Counted from the stretch's first letter, positions 29,461-39,379 are shown. The stretch is 64,000 nt of DNA from Thalassoroseus pseudoceratinae (GCF_011634775.1 NZ_JAALXT010000007.1:186001-250000); one strand, 5' to 3'. Notes: generated from the letters alone by a model not told the origin. Numbers and translations are program-made.

Positions 29461-31032
29461 ATGACATTCTTCCGATTTCTTGTTGTCACGCTGATGCTTG
29501 GTTCGATCGCCAACGGTGCCGAGCGTCCGAACATTGTATTGATTATGGTCGACGACATGGGTTGGTCGGACCTGGGATGCTACGGTGGCGAGATCGACAC
29601 ACCGCACATCGATTCGCTCGCTGCGGACGGGCTCCGGTGGACCCGCTTCTACAATAACGCCGTCTGCGGTGCCACTCGGGCTTCGCTACTGACCGGGCTG
29701 TACTGCCAACAAACCGGCCATCGCGGCGACCGCTGGAACGAGCCCAAAAACTACAATCGCTGCGTCCTCATTTCTGAAGTCATGCAGGCCGCCGGATACC
29801 ACACCGCGATGGTCGGCAAATGGCAAGGACGCGACCTGGCTGTTCGCCGGGGCTTCGACCGATTCTTTGGACCGAATTGCCAAGGGAAGATCAGCTATTG
29901 GAACGCGGTCCAAGCCAACGATTTCTACCTGAATGATCAGCCGTGGACGTTCCCGGACACGGGCTTTTTCATGACCGATGCATTCAATGATTACGCCATC
30001 GAGTTCCTCGAAGAAGCGACAGCCGGTGAGAAGCCGTTCTTTCTTTATGCCGCTTATCTAGCTCCGCATTGGCCACTTCATGCCCGTGAAGAAACCATTG
30101 CCAAGTACCGCGAACGGTACCGCAGGAAAGGTTGGGCCGATTGGCGAGACACCCGCATCGAACGGCAACAGGAAATGGGGCTGCTCCCCGAGAACGCGAC
30201 ACCAGCACCATTGTCGAGATCCATTCCGGATTGGTCGAAAGATCGTCGAAAAGACTGGCAAGCCGAACGCATGGCGGTTTATGCGGCTCAGATTTCCAAT
30301 GTCGATCGTGGGGTGGGACGGATGCTCGAAGTGCTCCGCAAATCGGGTGCTGACAAGAACACGCTGGTTCTTTTCCTCTCCGACAACGGTGCTGCACCGA
30401 ACGGCGGACTCAAGCCGACCAAGAGTGGTTTCGGTTTCGCGCCGGGTGCGAACAATCGTCGTTGGAGAAAAGACGGCGTCGCTATCAAACCAGGTAGCGG
30501 TCCGGATTTGATGCCGGGGCCGCACGACACCTTCGCCGGTTACGGCATCGCCTGGGCAAGCACCAGCAACACGCCGCTCCGTGACCACAAACAATCCGCA
30601 TACGAAGGCGGCATTCGCACGCCGCTCATTGCCCGCTGGCCCGAAGTCATCAAGCAAGGCGGGCAATTGACACGGCAAGCTGGACACATCATCGACATCA
30701 TGGCCACTTGCCTCGACGTTGCTGGAATTGAGTATCCCACGGAGTTCCAAGGTCGGCGGCCATTACCCATGGAAGGCAAAAGTCTGGTGCCGATCTTTCA
30801 TGGCAAACAGCGAACGCCTCATGAGTTGTTAGCGTGGAAGTGCGGACGCGGCCGAGCGATTCAGATGGGAGATTGGAAACTCGTGCGACCTCGCGACAAC
30901 CAACCGTGGGAACTTTACAATCTGGGAAATGACATCGGCGAAACAACCAATCTTGCGACGAAGTTTCCGGATCGAGTTCAGTCGATGTCCGCGAAATATG
31001 AATCTTGGCGTAAACACGTCGGCGCTCGATAA
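29461..31032 (+). CDS. secreted sulfatase (arylsulfatase family)
   Basis: 523 residues with an N-terminal signal peptide (FLVVTLMLGSIANGA). The metal-binding start NIVLIMVDDMGWSDLGCYGG and the modification motif CGATRASLLTG (Cys at residue 69) identify the type I sulfatase family. The consensus is C-x-P-x-R; here Pro is Ala (C-x-A-x-R), a variant known to be accepted in some sulfatases. Later motifs include MVGKWQG, LFLSDNGA, EGGIRTPLIARWP and MGDWKLVRP. The catalytic Cys must be oxidised to formylglycine by a maturase. The neighbours (Asp-box, LamG and SGNH proteins) suggest use of a sulfated polysaccharide. It is divergent from the kinase fusion gene. Confidence 0.9.
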   Translation: MTFFRFLVVTLMLGSIANGAERPNIVLIMVDDMGWSDLGCYGGEIDTPHIDSLAADGLRWTRFYNNAVCGATRASLLTGLYCQQTGHRGDRWNEPKNYNRCVLISEVMQAAGYHTAMVGKWQGRDLAVRRGFDRFFGPNCQGKISYWNAVQANDFYLNDQPWTFPDTGFFMTDAFNDYAIEFLEEATAGEKPFFLYAAYLAPHWPLHAREETIAKYRERYRRKGWADWRDTRIERQQEMGLLPENATPAPLSRSIPDWSKDRRKDWQAERMAVYAAQISNVDRGVGRMLEVLRKSGADKNTLVLFLSDNGAAPNGGLKPTKSGFGFAPGANNRRWRKDGVAIKPGSGPDLMPGPHDTFAGYGIAWASTSNTPLRDHKQSAYEGGIRTPLIARWPEVIKQGGQLTRQAGHIIDIMATCLDVAGIEYPTEFQGRRPLPMEGKSLVPIFHGKQRTPHELLAWKCGRGRAIQMGDWKLVRPRDNQPWELYNLGNDIGETTNLATKFPDRVQSMSAKYESWRKHVGAR

Positions 31033-31091
31033 CCCTCATGGGACACCACTCCACTAGGGTGATGTTAACCCGATAACCGGAAAGTATTCCG

Positions 31092-32360
31092 ATGAAGACT
31101 GATCTCTCCTTCACACGACGCGACTTCCTCAGCACTGCCGTCGCCAGCGGTCTTTTGATGACTGGCATCGACGGCATGTTAGCCGCTCCCGAAACCGCCG
31201 GACCCACCGAAGGCGAAACCGATCATTTCTGGTATCGCCTCGCGCCCGAGGGACCGTACATCGACTCACAGCGGGACAACAAAGCCTTCGGGTTCGGTGA
31301 CGGCCAGATTTTCTTGTCAGAAGACAACGGAAAGACGTGGCCTCATACCGCACAGTTTCCGAATGCCGACAACATCACATTCAGCTGCATTTTCGAGAAC
31401 GGCAACATTCTGTTCGCCACACGGACAAAACTCTATCTCAGTACTGACAACCTGAAGACTCACAAAGCGATCATCGTCAAAGATCAAGACGGCAAGGATT
31501 ACTTGCCGCACACCCCCAAGAACCCGAATCGGCCGGGGTGGTATTTTCATCCGCTCAATGGCGTTCACACTTGGAACGTGGGCGGGAACGAAATGCTCGT
31601 TTGGGGCAACTACTGCAACGTGCTTGGTGGCCCGGTACCGATCAACATTTATTACTCGACCGATCAAGGTCAGACGGTCAAGATTGCCTATGCGTTCGGG
31701 TACAACCCCAACTTTCACGACTTGGACGCGAAAACCGGTCAACCACTTGGAAACCTTAAAAACTCGGTGATTTGTCGCCACATCCACACGGTGATGTATA
31801 ACCCCACGGAAAACGCCTTCTACGCCTGCACCGGCGACCATGATCGCAAAGACCGACACGAATGCCATTGGCTGCGAGGCACCTACGATGCCAAAAAAGA
31901 CACCTGGGATTGGCAGGTGCTCGTTTCGGTCAATTCCAACTCGCGGTACAAATCCGGCGGCATCAACTTCGTCGATGGGCAACTCTATTGGGCCTCGGAC
32001 GCCAATGGAAACAACGGCAAACTACCGCACGACCGTGGCATCTTTCGTTGTCATCCCGATGATTTAACGAACCCCGCGAAACATACAATGCTGTTCAATC
32101 CGGAGTATGAATCGGCCAACATGATCATCGAAGACGGCGTGATCTTGTCGGCTCATTACGCTCCGGCATCGCCGTATCACACAGGGTTCATCATCTCACC
32201 CGACATGGGCCAAACATGGGCTCAATACGATCTCAAGCAGTTCGGCCGTCGCTCGCCGGTTCGATTCCACAACAAGAACAGCGACGGTTGGTTCCGCGTC
32301 GATCTGCGAAAAGGTTGGATCGAACGCGGCGAAGTTCTCTTCATCAAACCGAAACCGTAA
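31092..32360 (+). CDS. Tat-exported Asp-box (BNR/sialidase-like propeller) protein
   Basis: 422 residues. A twin-arginine signal (FTRRDFLSTAVASG) is followed by several Asp-box repeats: SEDNGKTW near residue 76, STDQGQTV near 195 and SPDMGQTW near 370. These mark a beta-propeller as in sialidases and related glycan-binding proteins. The catalytic Arg triad of true sialidases cannot be established from the sequence alone. GGAAAG lies 7 nt before the start. It sits 59 nt after the sulfatase gene on the same strand and is probably co-transcribed, so action on the same polysaccharide is a reasonable inference. Confidence 0.8.
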   Translation: MKTDLSFTRRDFLSTAVASGLLMTGIDGMLAAPETAGPTEGETDHFWYRLAPEGPYIDSQRDNKAFGFGDGQIFLSEDNGKTWPHTAQFPNADNITFSCIFENGNILFATRTKLYLSTDNLKTHKAIIVKDQDGKDYLPHTPKNPNRPGWYFHPLNGVHTWNVGGNEMLVWGNYCNVLGGPVPINIYYSTDQGQTVKIAYAFGYNPNFHDLDAKTGQPLGNLKNSVICRHIHTVMYNPTENAFYACTGDHDRKDRHECHWLRGTYDAKKDTWDWQVLVSVNSNSRYKSGGINFVDGQLYWASDANGNNGKLPHDRGIFRCHPDDLTNPAKHTMLFNPEYESANMIIEDGVILSAHYAPASPYHTGFIISPDMGQTWAQYDLKQFGRRSPVRFHNKNSDGWFRVDLRKGWIERGEVLFIKPKP

Positions 32361-32364
32361 CGTC

Positions 32365-33342
32365 TCAATCAAGAGCATCCACATGAGCTGCTTCGTGAAG
32401 CGTCTTCATTTCGGCATCGGACAGGGCCCGGTCGAAAACGGCTAAGCCTCCGAACTTGCCAATGGTTGCTTCACGAAGAAAACTCCCGACTGCATAGCGA
32501 GCCCCCACGGTGAAATCCGAACCGCCGATCTTCGTGTCCGCGTGTTTGACGGGATCAAGTTTGAAGATGCCCCGTCCGTGGTAATACGGGTTCATGCCCC
32601 GGTCCCCACCGTCGGGACCTTCTTGTGTGAAGTACCGATCGGTGCGGCGGTGCTTCTTGGGGTCGAGTTTCAGTTCGTCCAGACGCCCATTGATGTAGGC
32701 GCGGATGTATTCGCCATCGTACGTGAAACCGAGCGTGCACCATTCCTCAGTTGGCACTGGCGATGCGGTGACGGCATAGTCGCAACACCATGGAAATCGA
32801 CTCCCATCGGCACGGCGGGTCACACCGCCTTCACTGGAAATGTGCGGCACAAGTTTATTCGGGCCGCCGTACGTCGGCATGTTCATCAACAAGGCGTACT
32901 GACGTGTGCCCGAGTCGTCGTTGCTGCCTTTGCCTTCGCTCCACATCCCCGCAATTGTCCGGCTTTGCCTGAGATTCACAATCCGCACGACAGCGAACAT
33001 CGAAACTTGAGCCTCAGGTCCAGAGATGTTCAGCTTCCCGGTTTCTGCGTAGGGAATTTTGAAATACTGTTTTCCGTTCAAGTCCGCTGCATATCCGGAA
33101 AACGGTCCGCCTTTGACCCGCCGAATCGGGCCGCCCACTTCTTGTAACGGGAACGCATCGTCCGTGCCAACCGATTCCCGTGGCTGACCAGCTTCCTCAC
33201 CAAACGTCCAAAACGCGACCAACCCCTCGGTATTGGTGATGGTCTTGATGGATTGATCGTCAGCGAAGCCCGAACCGCAAATTCCCCAGATCAGGACAGC
33301 GGAACAAATCGTGGATTTTCTGAACGCATTCGAGATAAACAA
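32365..33342 (-). CDS. secreted LamG/concanavalin-like domain protein
   Basis: Up to 351 residues are open from 33420, but the ATG there has no signal. A TTG at 33342 with AGGAG 8 nt upstream would start a signal peptide directly ([21 protein letters not shown]), so I prefer it (about 325 residues); a GTG at 33351 is a further option. The mature part, beginning [13 protein letters not shown] and containing [34 protein letters not shown] and [19 protein letters not shown], has the jelly-roll pattern of LamG_3 domains that bind or cleave glycans. No enzymatic motif is visible. It converges on the Asp-box gene with only 4 nt between the stops. Confidence 0.75.
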   Translation of the reverse strand: MFISNAFRKSTICSAVLIWGICGSGFADDQSIKTITNTEGLVAFWTFGEEAGQPRESVGTDDAFPLQEVGGPIRRVKGGPFSGYAADLNGKQYFKIPYAETGKLNISGPEAQVSMFAVVRIVNLRQSRTIAGMWSEGKGSNDDSGTRQYALLMNMPTYGGPNKLVPHISSEGGVTRRADGSRFPWCCDYAVTASPVPTEEWCTLGFTYDGEYIRAYINGRLDELKLDPKKHRRTDRYFTQEGPDGGDRGMNPYYHGRGIFKLDPVKHADTKIGGSDFTVGARYAVGSFLREATIGKFGGLAVFDRALSDAEMKTLHEAAHVDALD

Positions 33343-33447
33343 TGCAATCACTCCTAGAGAAGTTGACTCTTGATCGTCGGGAATTCTGTCCGTTAGGGAC
33401 CAGGACACAGAAGACCGCAATATGGTCTCAGGTGAGGCGAACTGTTG

Positions 33448-34734
33448 TTACTTCAGTTCGCCGATCAACATCAACGCCGCCGGGTACCAAGTGTGACCTT
33501 GATACTTCTCCGGTTTGGACTCCAGATCACCGCGGTTTCGTTCGAAGAGAATCGCCCGCTTGTCGAGGGTGTTCGGCGTGAGTGTGATCGTAACGGTATG
33601 AACTCCCGGTTTCAGTTCCGAGCCGACGTTAAGTTTCGCCATCCGATGATACGTGCAATAGCCATCAATGCGATTTCGCATCACGGGTTTGGCATCATCC
33701 AGTTGCACACTCAGTTGGCCGCCGTCTGGTCCGAGAACGTCGAACACGGCCACTGCAGTTCCCTCAAACTGAAACGACAACGTCGCATCGGGTTCGACCG
33801 CCTGAAACAGTTCCGGCATATTTCGGCGGAATCGTTTCGCAAGACGATGATCCGCCGGCAGCTTGGTCCAATCTCCACTCAGCATCTCTGGCTGGATCGA
33901 CACCATTTTCGCCTCTTCCCAATTGTCCCGTCGCAATGGTTCGACGATCTCGTGCGGTTCGGCCTTTCCACTCGCTGCCGTGATTTTCGGCCACGATCGA
34001 GCGATAGCTTCCACATACAACCGATGCCCTGTTTGCACATGAGGATGCACGCCATCGGTGGAGAAAACCATCGGCTTCGTGGCGGCATCTTTCGGCTTGG
34101 GAGCTTGGAAGACTAAATCGCCCGCGGCTTCCAATTTGGCAACTTCGACACCGAAATGAATCGACGGAATCCCGTAGTGATCAGCCAGTTCTTCCATGGC
34201 ACTCGCGGCGCGTGGCATTTTGCCCGCTTGCAAATCACCCAGCATTTTAATCGTCAATGTGTAGACGAAACAGATGTCCGTGTTCGCGTCGGCTTTCCAC
34301 GTTTGGCGGATGATTCCTTCCATCGCCTTGTGAATGCGTTCCGGCGATGCACCGCCGTCGTTGACGGCGAATTCCACGAACAGCAAATCCGGTTGGTGCT
34401 GCAGAACATCACGTTGGAGACGGAACACGCCCAGATCAGAACCCGTGCCGCCGATCGCCGCATGAATTTCTTCAAACTTCGCCTCAGGATACGTCTTCTG
34501 CAACCACTCCCGCGATTGAACACGCCAACCTGGAGCCGCCGTGATACTCCCACCCAAGTAGGCAACCTTCACGGTCTCGCCAGCTGCAACCTTCTGCAAG
34601 AAGTTCGGCAAACCGCCACGCGGATGACATTCCACCGCATCACGCAGCGGGTAATCGGATTGTGCAGACGCATGAGTTGCCAAGAGCAACAGCACAGGAA
34701 TCACGAACGAAACGGCTCGGGTATGGGCGATCAT
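33448..34734 (-). CDS. secreted SGNH/GDSL-family hydrolase with C-terminal beta domain
   Basis: 428 residues with a signal peptide ending HASAQ. The SGNH blocks are visible: GGSITAAPGW (nucleophile Ser) near residue 62, GGTGSDLG (oxyanion Gly) near 94, VEFAVNDGG (Asn) near 120 and FSTDGVHPH (Asp/His pair) near 220. These residues form the catalytic set of carbohydrate esterases and related lipases. The C-terminal 160 residues are beta-rich and may bind carbohydrate. Deacetylation of a polysaccharide would fit the neighbouring sulfatase, Asp-box and LamG proteins but is inference. Confidence 0.85.
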   Translation of the reverse strand: MIAHTRAVSFVIPVLLLLATHASAQSDYPLRDAVECHPRGGLPNFLQKVAAGETVKVAYLGGSITAAPGWRVQSREWLQKTYPEAKFEEIHAAIGGTGSDLGVFRLQRDVLQHQPDLLFVEFAVNDGGASPERIHKAMEGIIRQTWKADANTDICFVYTLTIKMLGDLQAGKMPRAASAMEELADHYGIPSIHFGVEVAKLEAAGDLVFQAPKPKDAATKPMVFSTDGVHPHVQTGHRLYVEAIARSWPKITAASGKAEPHEIVEPLRRDNWEEAKMVSIQPEMLSGDWTKLPADHRLAKRFRRNMPELFQAVEPDATLSFQFEGTAVAVFDVLGPDGGQLSVQLDDAKPVMRNRIDGYCTYHRMAKLNVGSELKPGVHTVTITLTPNTLDKRAILFERNRGDLESKPEKYQGHTWYPAALMLIGELK

Positions 34735-34854
34735 GGGAGACTTGTCACTTTGAATGAAACGACGCTAGGCAACAACCGCGTCACGCCCTCCTCACAGACG
34801 CAACGCGGTGGAACCAGAGTTTTTTAATCAGTGTGACTACCACGAGCAAGAGGC

Positions 34855-34887
34855 ACAACCATCGGGAACGCCGATCCCAATGGTTGT
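34855..34887 (-). terminator. strong hairpin downstream of the PepSY operon
   Basis: ACAACCAT and ATGGTTGT pair across GGGA/TCCC, giving a stem of about 12 bp with a 7-base loop, 32 nt after the stop of the PepSY gene. It lacks a U tract on the minus strand, so it may be a terminator or an mRNA 3' end stabiliser. Confidence 0.45.
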
Positions 34888-34919
34888 TATTCAATCAAGA
34901 CAGTTCCAGTTCTCACGCA

Positions 34920-36137
34920 TCAATTGACTGGAACCGGACTTCGTTCGGTTTCGGTTTCGATTGAAGTCGGTGGGGTTGCAGTGGTGCTTTTCTGCGACTG
35001 TTTCTTTCGAGACCGTCCGCGTCGCCACCACAGAATGAACCCGGTCACATAGAGAATCGCTGGCGTGAAACCGGAGATAAAAACAATCCAACGCCCGACC
35101 ATGCCAAAGGCTTCCCCACTATGCAATGGGAATTGCCACGCGAGAAAAACGTCCGCTGCGGTAAAGTCATCCGGGTTTCGGAGTGCGAGGACTTCACCAC
35201 TGTACTGATCTAAGAAGACTTGGCTTCGACCGAAAGTCTGTTGGACTTCGTGCGGTTGACGGAAGGCAACTTCATAAGTTCCGTCCGCTCCTCGTGGTGG
35301 GTGAAGGTGGTCGAAAGCGGCATTTGGAAAATGCTGTCGTGCGATTCTCAAAGCGTCATCAGCCGAGATGGCTTGCTTCGATTCCGACTCCTTCGATTTG
35401 AGTCTTCTTGGTTCCTGGGTTTCCTCAGAAAACATCGTCACGATTGGCTTGACGAGGAAAGGAAACTCCATATACACACCCGTGAAAACAAGGGCGAATA
35501 AAAATACAAAACTTCCAATCCCTAGTGTCTTGTGAAGATCATAGTTGAATCTCGATCCGCCTCGAATCATGAAAGCCGCCCGCCAACTATGTTTCCATAA
35601 CGGCCACCACAAATAGACTCCAGAGATTAGAGAGACCATCACAAGAAGTCCGGCGACACCGACAATAACCACACCGGTTTGACCGGCTACGAGTTGGTAA
35701 TGGAGTCGGTAAATCCAACCCAATAGATCCTCTCCCCAAGTTCGTTGGCCGGTCACCTTTGAGTTCGTCGGATCAACATAGACTGCGACAAACTTTCGGC
35801 CATCCTTGGTTTTCTTCGAGAACCAAACGGTCCAAACCCCGTTTTCCACTCGCGGTTTTGTGACCGACATTGCTTTGCCATCATAGGATGTCTCAGCCGC
35901 ATTGATGATTTCCGCAATCGGAGCTTGGTCGCCGGTCTGTGCCGTCAGAAGTAGGTTGGGATTCAACCATTCATCAATCGCGTGGTCGAACACGAGAATG
36001 CTGCCCGTTAGTCCGATCAGGACAAACAGGAGGCCAACCGTAAGACCGATCCAACGGTGAGCCACCAACCAAAGTTTGCGGAACCGTGTCTTTTTATCGC
36101 TGTCGCGTTTCGCGGGGGTTGTCGGTACATCGGTCAT
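34920..36137 (-). CDS. PepSY-associated transmembrane protein (iron-regulated membrane protein type)
   Basis: 405 residues. Transmembrane segments are visible near residues 30-50 (LTVGLLFVLIGLTGSILVF), 158-178, 205-225 and 355-378. HRWIGL and YDLHKTLG carry the His residues typical of PepSY_TM proteins, possibly heme or metal ligands, and the periplasmic part between TM1 and TM2 has the PepSY pattern. Related proteins, often named PiuB, act with siderophore uptake, probably as inner-membrane ferric reductases. It is the last gene of an operon whose first gene is preceded by a Fur-box-like palindrome. The product ends in a basic, Thr/Ser-rich cytosolic tail. Confidence 0.85.
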   Translation of the reverse strand: MTDVPTTPAKRDSDKKTRFRKLWLVAHRWIGLTVGLLFVLIGLTGSILVFDHAIDEWLNPNLLLTAQTGDQAPIAEIINAAETSYDGKAMSVTKPRVENGVWTVWFSKKTKDGRKFVAVYVDPTNSKVTGQRTWGEDLLGWIYRLHYQLVAGQTGVVIVGVAGLLVMVSLISGVYLWWPLWKHSWRAAFMIRGGSRFNYDLHKTLGIGSFVFLFALVFTGVYMEFPFLVKPIVTMFSEETQEPRRLKSKESESKQAISADDALRIARQHFPNAAFDHLHPPRGADGTYEVAFRQPHEVQQTFGRSQVFLDQYSGEVLALRNPDDFTAADVFLAWQFPLHSGEAFGMVGRWIVFISGFTPAILYVTGFILWWRRGRSRKKQSQKSTTATPPTSIETETERSPVPVN

Positions 36138-36143
36138 GACGTT

Positions 36144-36668
36144 TTAATTTCCCATTCCCGGACCAGGTGGTCGCCTTCGCCCAACCACTTGGTCGGCACT
36201 CATAACTTTGGCTCCGGTAATCTCGATGGGGGGAAGCTCGTTCTCATCCGCGTCGATCGTCACTTTCCATTCGGATTGTTCCGGGTTGTTATAGGCATTG
36301 TTCAATCGATCCACTAAAGACGGCGTATTCACATTCGGAGACCATCGGATCGTAATGGCGTACTCGCCGATCGGGGCACCATCGCCCATTTCATACGTCG
36401 AAAGCGTATAAGTTCCATCGTCTTGAACGAGTCCCCAAGGCAGTGATTCGCGTTTGTCGGTTGCTTCACCAGTTGGGTGAAGTTGCACCAAGGCACCGAC
36501 CGGCGGTTCACCATTGATTGTGATTGTTCCTTCTGCGGGATACGTGTCGGCCTGCCAGTCTTCACCGCATCCGGCACACATCACGCTTGTGGTCAGTGCC
36601 AATGCGAAAACGCGGACAGAAGATAAACGCACGCCGCTCGATCTTGGAGAGTCTTGCCACCAACTCAT
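36144..36668 (-). CDS. small lipoprotein with regulatory-like beta domain
   Basis: 174 residues with a lipoprotein signal ending at CAGC near residue 34. The mature region (EGTITINGEPPVGALVQLHP ... GTYTLSTYEMGDGAPIGEYAITI) matches the beta-sandwich pattern also seen in the lipoprotein at 14.9 kb. It begins 2 nt after the DUF1559 stop, and its GGAG lies inside the end of that gene, so the two are translationally coupled. The PepSY gene begins 6 nt after its stop. A metal- or siderophore-related role is suggested only by the operon. Confidence 0.8.
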   Translation of the reverse strand: MSWWQDSPRSSGVRLSSVRVFALALTTSVMCAGCGEDWQADTYPAEGTITINGEPPVGALVQLHPTGEATDKRESLPWGLVQDDGTYTLSTYEMGDGAPIGEYAITIRWSPNVNTPSLVDRLNNAYNNPEQSEWKVTIDADENELPPIEITGAKVMSADQVVGRRRPPGPGMGN

Positions 36669-36670
36669 GC

Positions 36671-37597
36671 CTAGTACTCCCCGACCACTTCGCCACCGTC
36701 GATGGACGTCAAAGCACTGAGCGTGTTCAAGTCGATCGTTTCACTGATGAACCGAGCCGATCCGTCTGCCAAGCAGACTTGGACCCCACCTGGATGGAAC
36801 GAGTACGCCGCTCCATACAGATTGCTGACATTGATCACTTCATTGCCAACATAGTAGTTGACCGTTGGCTCTCCGCCGGAGGAATCGGGAGTCACCTGGA
36901 AGTTGTAAAGCCAGCCGGAGCTGAAGCCCGCGGTCCAACTTCGATACTCGCCGGTCCAACCCGATGGAGCGGTCGTTGTTTTTCCCCCGGCGATGTATAG
37001 CGAAGCACGCCCTGCAGACTCGTAAGTCATAATCGTGTTCGTCAGCCCATCGACGACATCCCGAAACTTCCGGAATTGGTTCTGATCGAACATCGACTTT
37101 CCGGCCGTAGCGTCGGTAATCCATCCCGAGTCGCTTCGAATGTAGGTGTAGTCAGACGTCTGAAAGCCGCTATTGGGTTCGGGATCTCCGGCTCCGGGAG
37201 TCGACGGACATTGGTAGGCCTTCGGCATGAGAAGAGCCATGTCGGCATTGTCCGTATGATCCCAACTCACGTTGTAGTTGTAGAGATTTGCTGTATTCCC
37301 CGCTTCCAGAAACGGAAGGATGGCCACGTTCACATGAGCGGTATGAAGGGGATCAGACCAGTTCCCGTTCCAGTCGACCCAACCCGGCGCTAAGCTCTTG
37401 TTGGTGTCGTGATAAGTGTGCATCGCCAACCCAATTTGTTTCAGGTTGTTCTTGCACTCGGTGCGACGGGCGGCTTCTCTCGCCTGTTGAACAGCCGGCA
37501 ATAGCAATGCAATCAAAATCGCGATGATCGCAATTACCACGAGCAACTCAATGAGCGTAAAGCCACGACTTCTCGCGGACCGTTGGGCGTTGGACAC
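36671..37597 (-). CDS. DUF1559 pilin-like protein
   Basis: 308 residues. The prepilin-type N-terminus [20 protein letters not shown] is followed by [19 protein letters not shown], and the C-terminal [14 protein letters not shown] provides the H-x9-DG element of DUF1559. It is the first gene of a tight operon with a lipoprotein and a PepSY membrane protein. A Fur-box-like site lies about 137 nt upstream of its start. If that site is functional, this pilin-like protein would belong to the iron-starvation response, which gives a rare clue to the job of a DUF1559 member. Confidence 0.95.
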   Translation of the reverse strand: MSNAQRSARSRGFTLIELLVVIAIIAILIALLLPAVQQAREAARRTECKNNLKQIGLAMHTYHDTNKSLAPGWVDWNGNWSDPLHTAHVNVAILPFLEAGNTANLYNYNVSWDHTDNADMALLMPKAYQCPSTPGAGDPEPNSGFQTSDYTYIRSDSGWITDATAGKSMFDQNQFRKFRDVVDGLTNTIMTYESAGRASLYIAGGKTTTAPSGWTGEYRSWTAGFSSGWLYNFQVTPDSSGGEPTVNYYVGNEVINVSNLYGAAYSFHPGGVQVCLADGSARFISETIDLNTLSALTSIDGGEVVGEY

Positions 37598-37734
37598 TGT
37601 TGCCTCCTCTTGGAAAAGGTGTTAATGAAGATCCCACACGTACAGCCAATTCAGATGGCTGGCTTTGGCTGGCCCAAGGGGTGGCTAATCGCTGGCGGGT
37701 GATGTCGGCGGGAGTTCTTCCCTGCAGCATTACA

Positions 37735-37753
37735 GAGAATGAGTCTCAATATC
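37735..37753. promoter_or_regulatory. Fur-box-like palindrome
   Basis: The 19-mer GAGAATGAGTCTCAATATC agrees at 14 of 19 positions with the classical Fur consensus GATAATGATAATCATTATC and contains the inverted repeat GAGA-N5-TCTC. The identical 19-mer recurs at 41038. It lies in the 346-nt divergent region between the DUF1559/lipoprotein/PepSY operon and the sensor kinase gene, so it could control either. The rest of that region shows no coding frame or other clear signal. The iron link is supported by the PepSY gene; the call remains a prediction. Confidence 0.7.
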
Positions 37754-37943
37754 ATACGAGACGCCGGTCATGCAAGTGTCGTACCAAGGTGACTGCCTGC
37801 CGATTTTCCGGATCACTTCGGGACTTAAGCGTATGCCAAAAAACAACTTGTAACGAATGATCCCAACTTGGTCCTCTGTGCGGTAGATATGAGGTCGGGA
37901 AAATTTCCCCAACAGTTTGTGAAATAATCCAAAGGTCGATGCG

Positions 37944-39353
37944 GTGTCGTGGTCATTGAGAAACCAATTGTTCGTTCCATTGGCAGCAATCGTCATTACG
38001 TTTGTCTACTATTCCGCGTCACTCCGAAGTGATCACTATGTGGAAGAACTGAATCACGTGGAGGATGCTCAACCGCGGCTTTTCGCGGAACAAATGGACT
38101 CACTTGTTGAGCCGAAGTTGCTCCCGACCTTCCGACAGTTGGAGAAAGAGAATCCAGGCTGGCAGTTCGCGGCGTTTCGTGGTGAGGAATTGCTCGCCTC
38201 GACGGTGTCACTATCCGAGAAAGAATTGGAAGTCGTCCGCCACATTCCCCCGATTACCGCTGACGAAAGGGGCAGGGGATGGACCATGCGGGCAGGTAAT
38301 GGCAAACCAGTGTGGTACTGTTTGACCGTGACTTCGGTTCCCGCGTGGCCATCCGATACCCGGCTTGTCACGTTCTATTCTTACGAACATGCATTGATGC
38401 TGAACCGGCAGGCAGCAACCCGGAATTTTGTGGTGGCGTCTGTGGTCGCTTTTGTCCTGATCATCGCAGTGACGTGGTACACCGGCCAGTTAAGTCGTCG
38501 AATCTGTCGAATCAAACAACAAGTAACACGGATTGCCAAAGGCGATTTTGGACAAGTCGTCGAAGTTCACGGACACGACGAAGTTGACGATCTTGCTCGC
38601 TCTGTGAACTCGATGGCGACCCAACTTCAGCAGTTGCACGATGCCATTCGTGTTTCGGAACGGACCCGATTGCAGGGGCAACTCGCCGGCGGCGTGGCCC
38701 ATGAATTGCGAAACGGCATCCACTCGGCTCGGTTGTCTTTGGAGGTCTTCCAGGAAGCTTGTCGATCGTTTACGTTGCCCTCGGAAAACATGCTCGACAC
38801 CGCCAAAGAACAGTTGCTCGTCACCGAAACGCTCGTGCGACGACTATTGTCGATCGGCAAGACGCAGGAGCGGGAACGGCTTCAACGCCCATTGGCGGAA
38901 GTTCTGCAAGATGTCGCTACCATGGTCGAACCGATTTGCCGTCACCTGGAAATTGATTTCGCGTTGACGCACGACCATCGTCTGGTGCATACCGTGCAAG
39001 ACTCGGAAATGTTACAGGCGGCGATTGTCAATTTGTGCTTGAACGGTGTGGAAGCCATCGGTCGGCATGGGGAACTTCGTGTCGATACACAATATCGTGA
39101 TGGCCAAATTGAGATCTGTGTGAGCGACAACGGTCCCGGACCGGATGCTGCCCTCTCCGATCAACTCTTTGAGCCATTCGTAACCAGCAAGCCAGACGGA
39201 ATCGGGTTGGGATTGGCTCAAGTTCGGCAAGCCGCAGAAACCGAAGACGGAACCATCACTTGGACGCGAAACGGAAGTTGGACCAACTTCGTTCTTTCCT
39301 TTCCAACTCTCTCCATTCCGAAACCAACTGAAGTCGCGGTTGCATCTCTGTAG
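37944..39353 (+). CDS. membrane sensor histidine kinase
   Basis: 469 residues from a GTG start that has AAAGG 8 nt upstream. Two transmembrane helices (residues about 8-27 and 153-173) flank a periplasmic domain of about 125 residues. A HAMP-like linker (ITRIAKGDFGQVVEVHGHDEV) follows, then the H-box GGVAHELRNGIHSARLSLE (phospho-His near residue 256), the N-box IVNLCLNGVEAI, DNGPGPD (G1) and GIGLGLAQVRQ (G2). This is an NtrB-like HisKA/HATPase_c kinase. It lies 26 nt before a sigma-54 response regulator, so the two should form a pair. The stimulus is unknown; the neighbouring iron-linked operon makes metal sensing one possibility. Confidence 0.9.
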   Translation: MSWSLRNQLFVPLAAIVITFVYYSASLRSDHYVEELNHVEDAQPRLFAEQMDSLVEPKLLPTFRQLEKENPGWQFAAFRGEELLASTVSLSEKELEVVRHIPPITADERGRGWTMRAGNGKPVWYCLTVTSVPAWPSDTRLVTFYSYEHALMLNRQAATRNFVVASVVAFVLIIAVTWYTGQLSRRICRIKQQVTRIAKGDFGQVVEVHGHDEVDDLARSVNSMATQLQQLHDAIRVSERTRLQGQLAGGVAHELRNGIHSARLSLEVFQEACRSFTLPSENMLDTAKEQLLVTETLVRRLLSIGKTQERERLQRPLAEVLQDVATMVEPICRHLEIDFALTHDHRLVHTVQDSEMLQAAIVNLCLNGVEAIGRHGELRVDTQYRDGQIEICVSDNGPGPDAALSDQLFEPFVTSKPDGIGLGLAQVRQAAETEDGTITWTRNGSWTNFVLSFPTLSIPKPTEVAVASL

Positions 39354-39379
39354 AAACTTTTGGACAGAGCCGAAATCTT

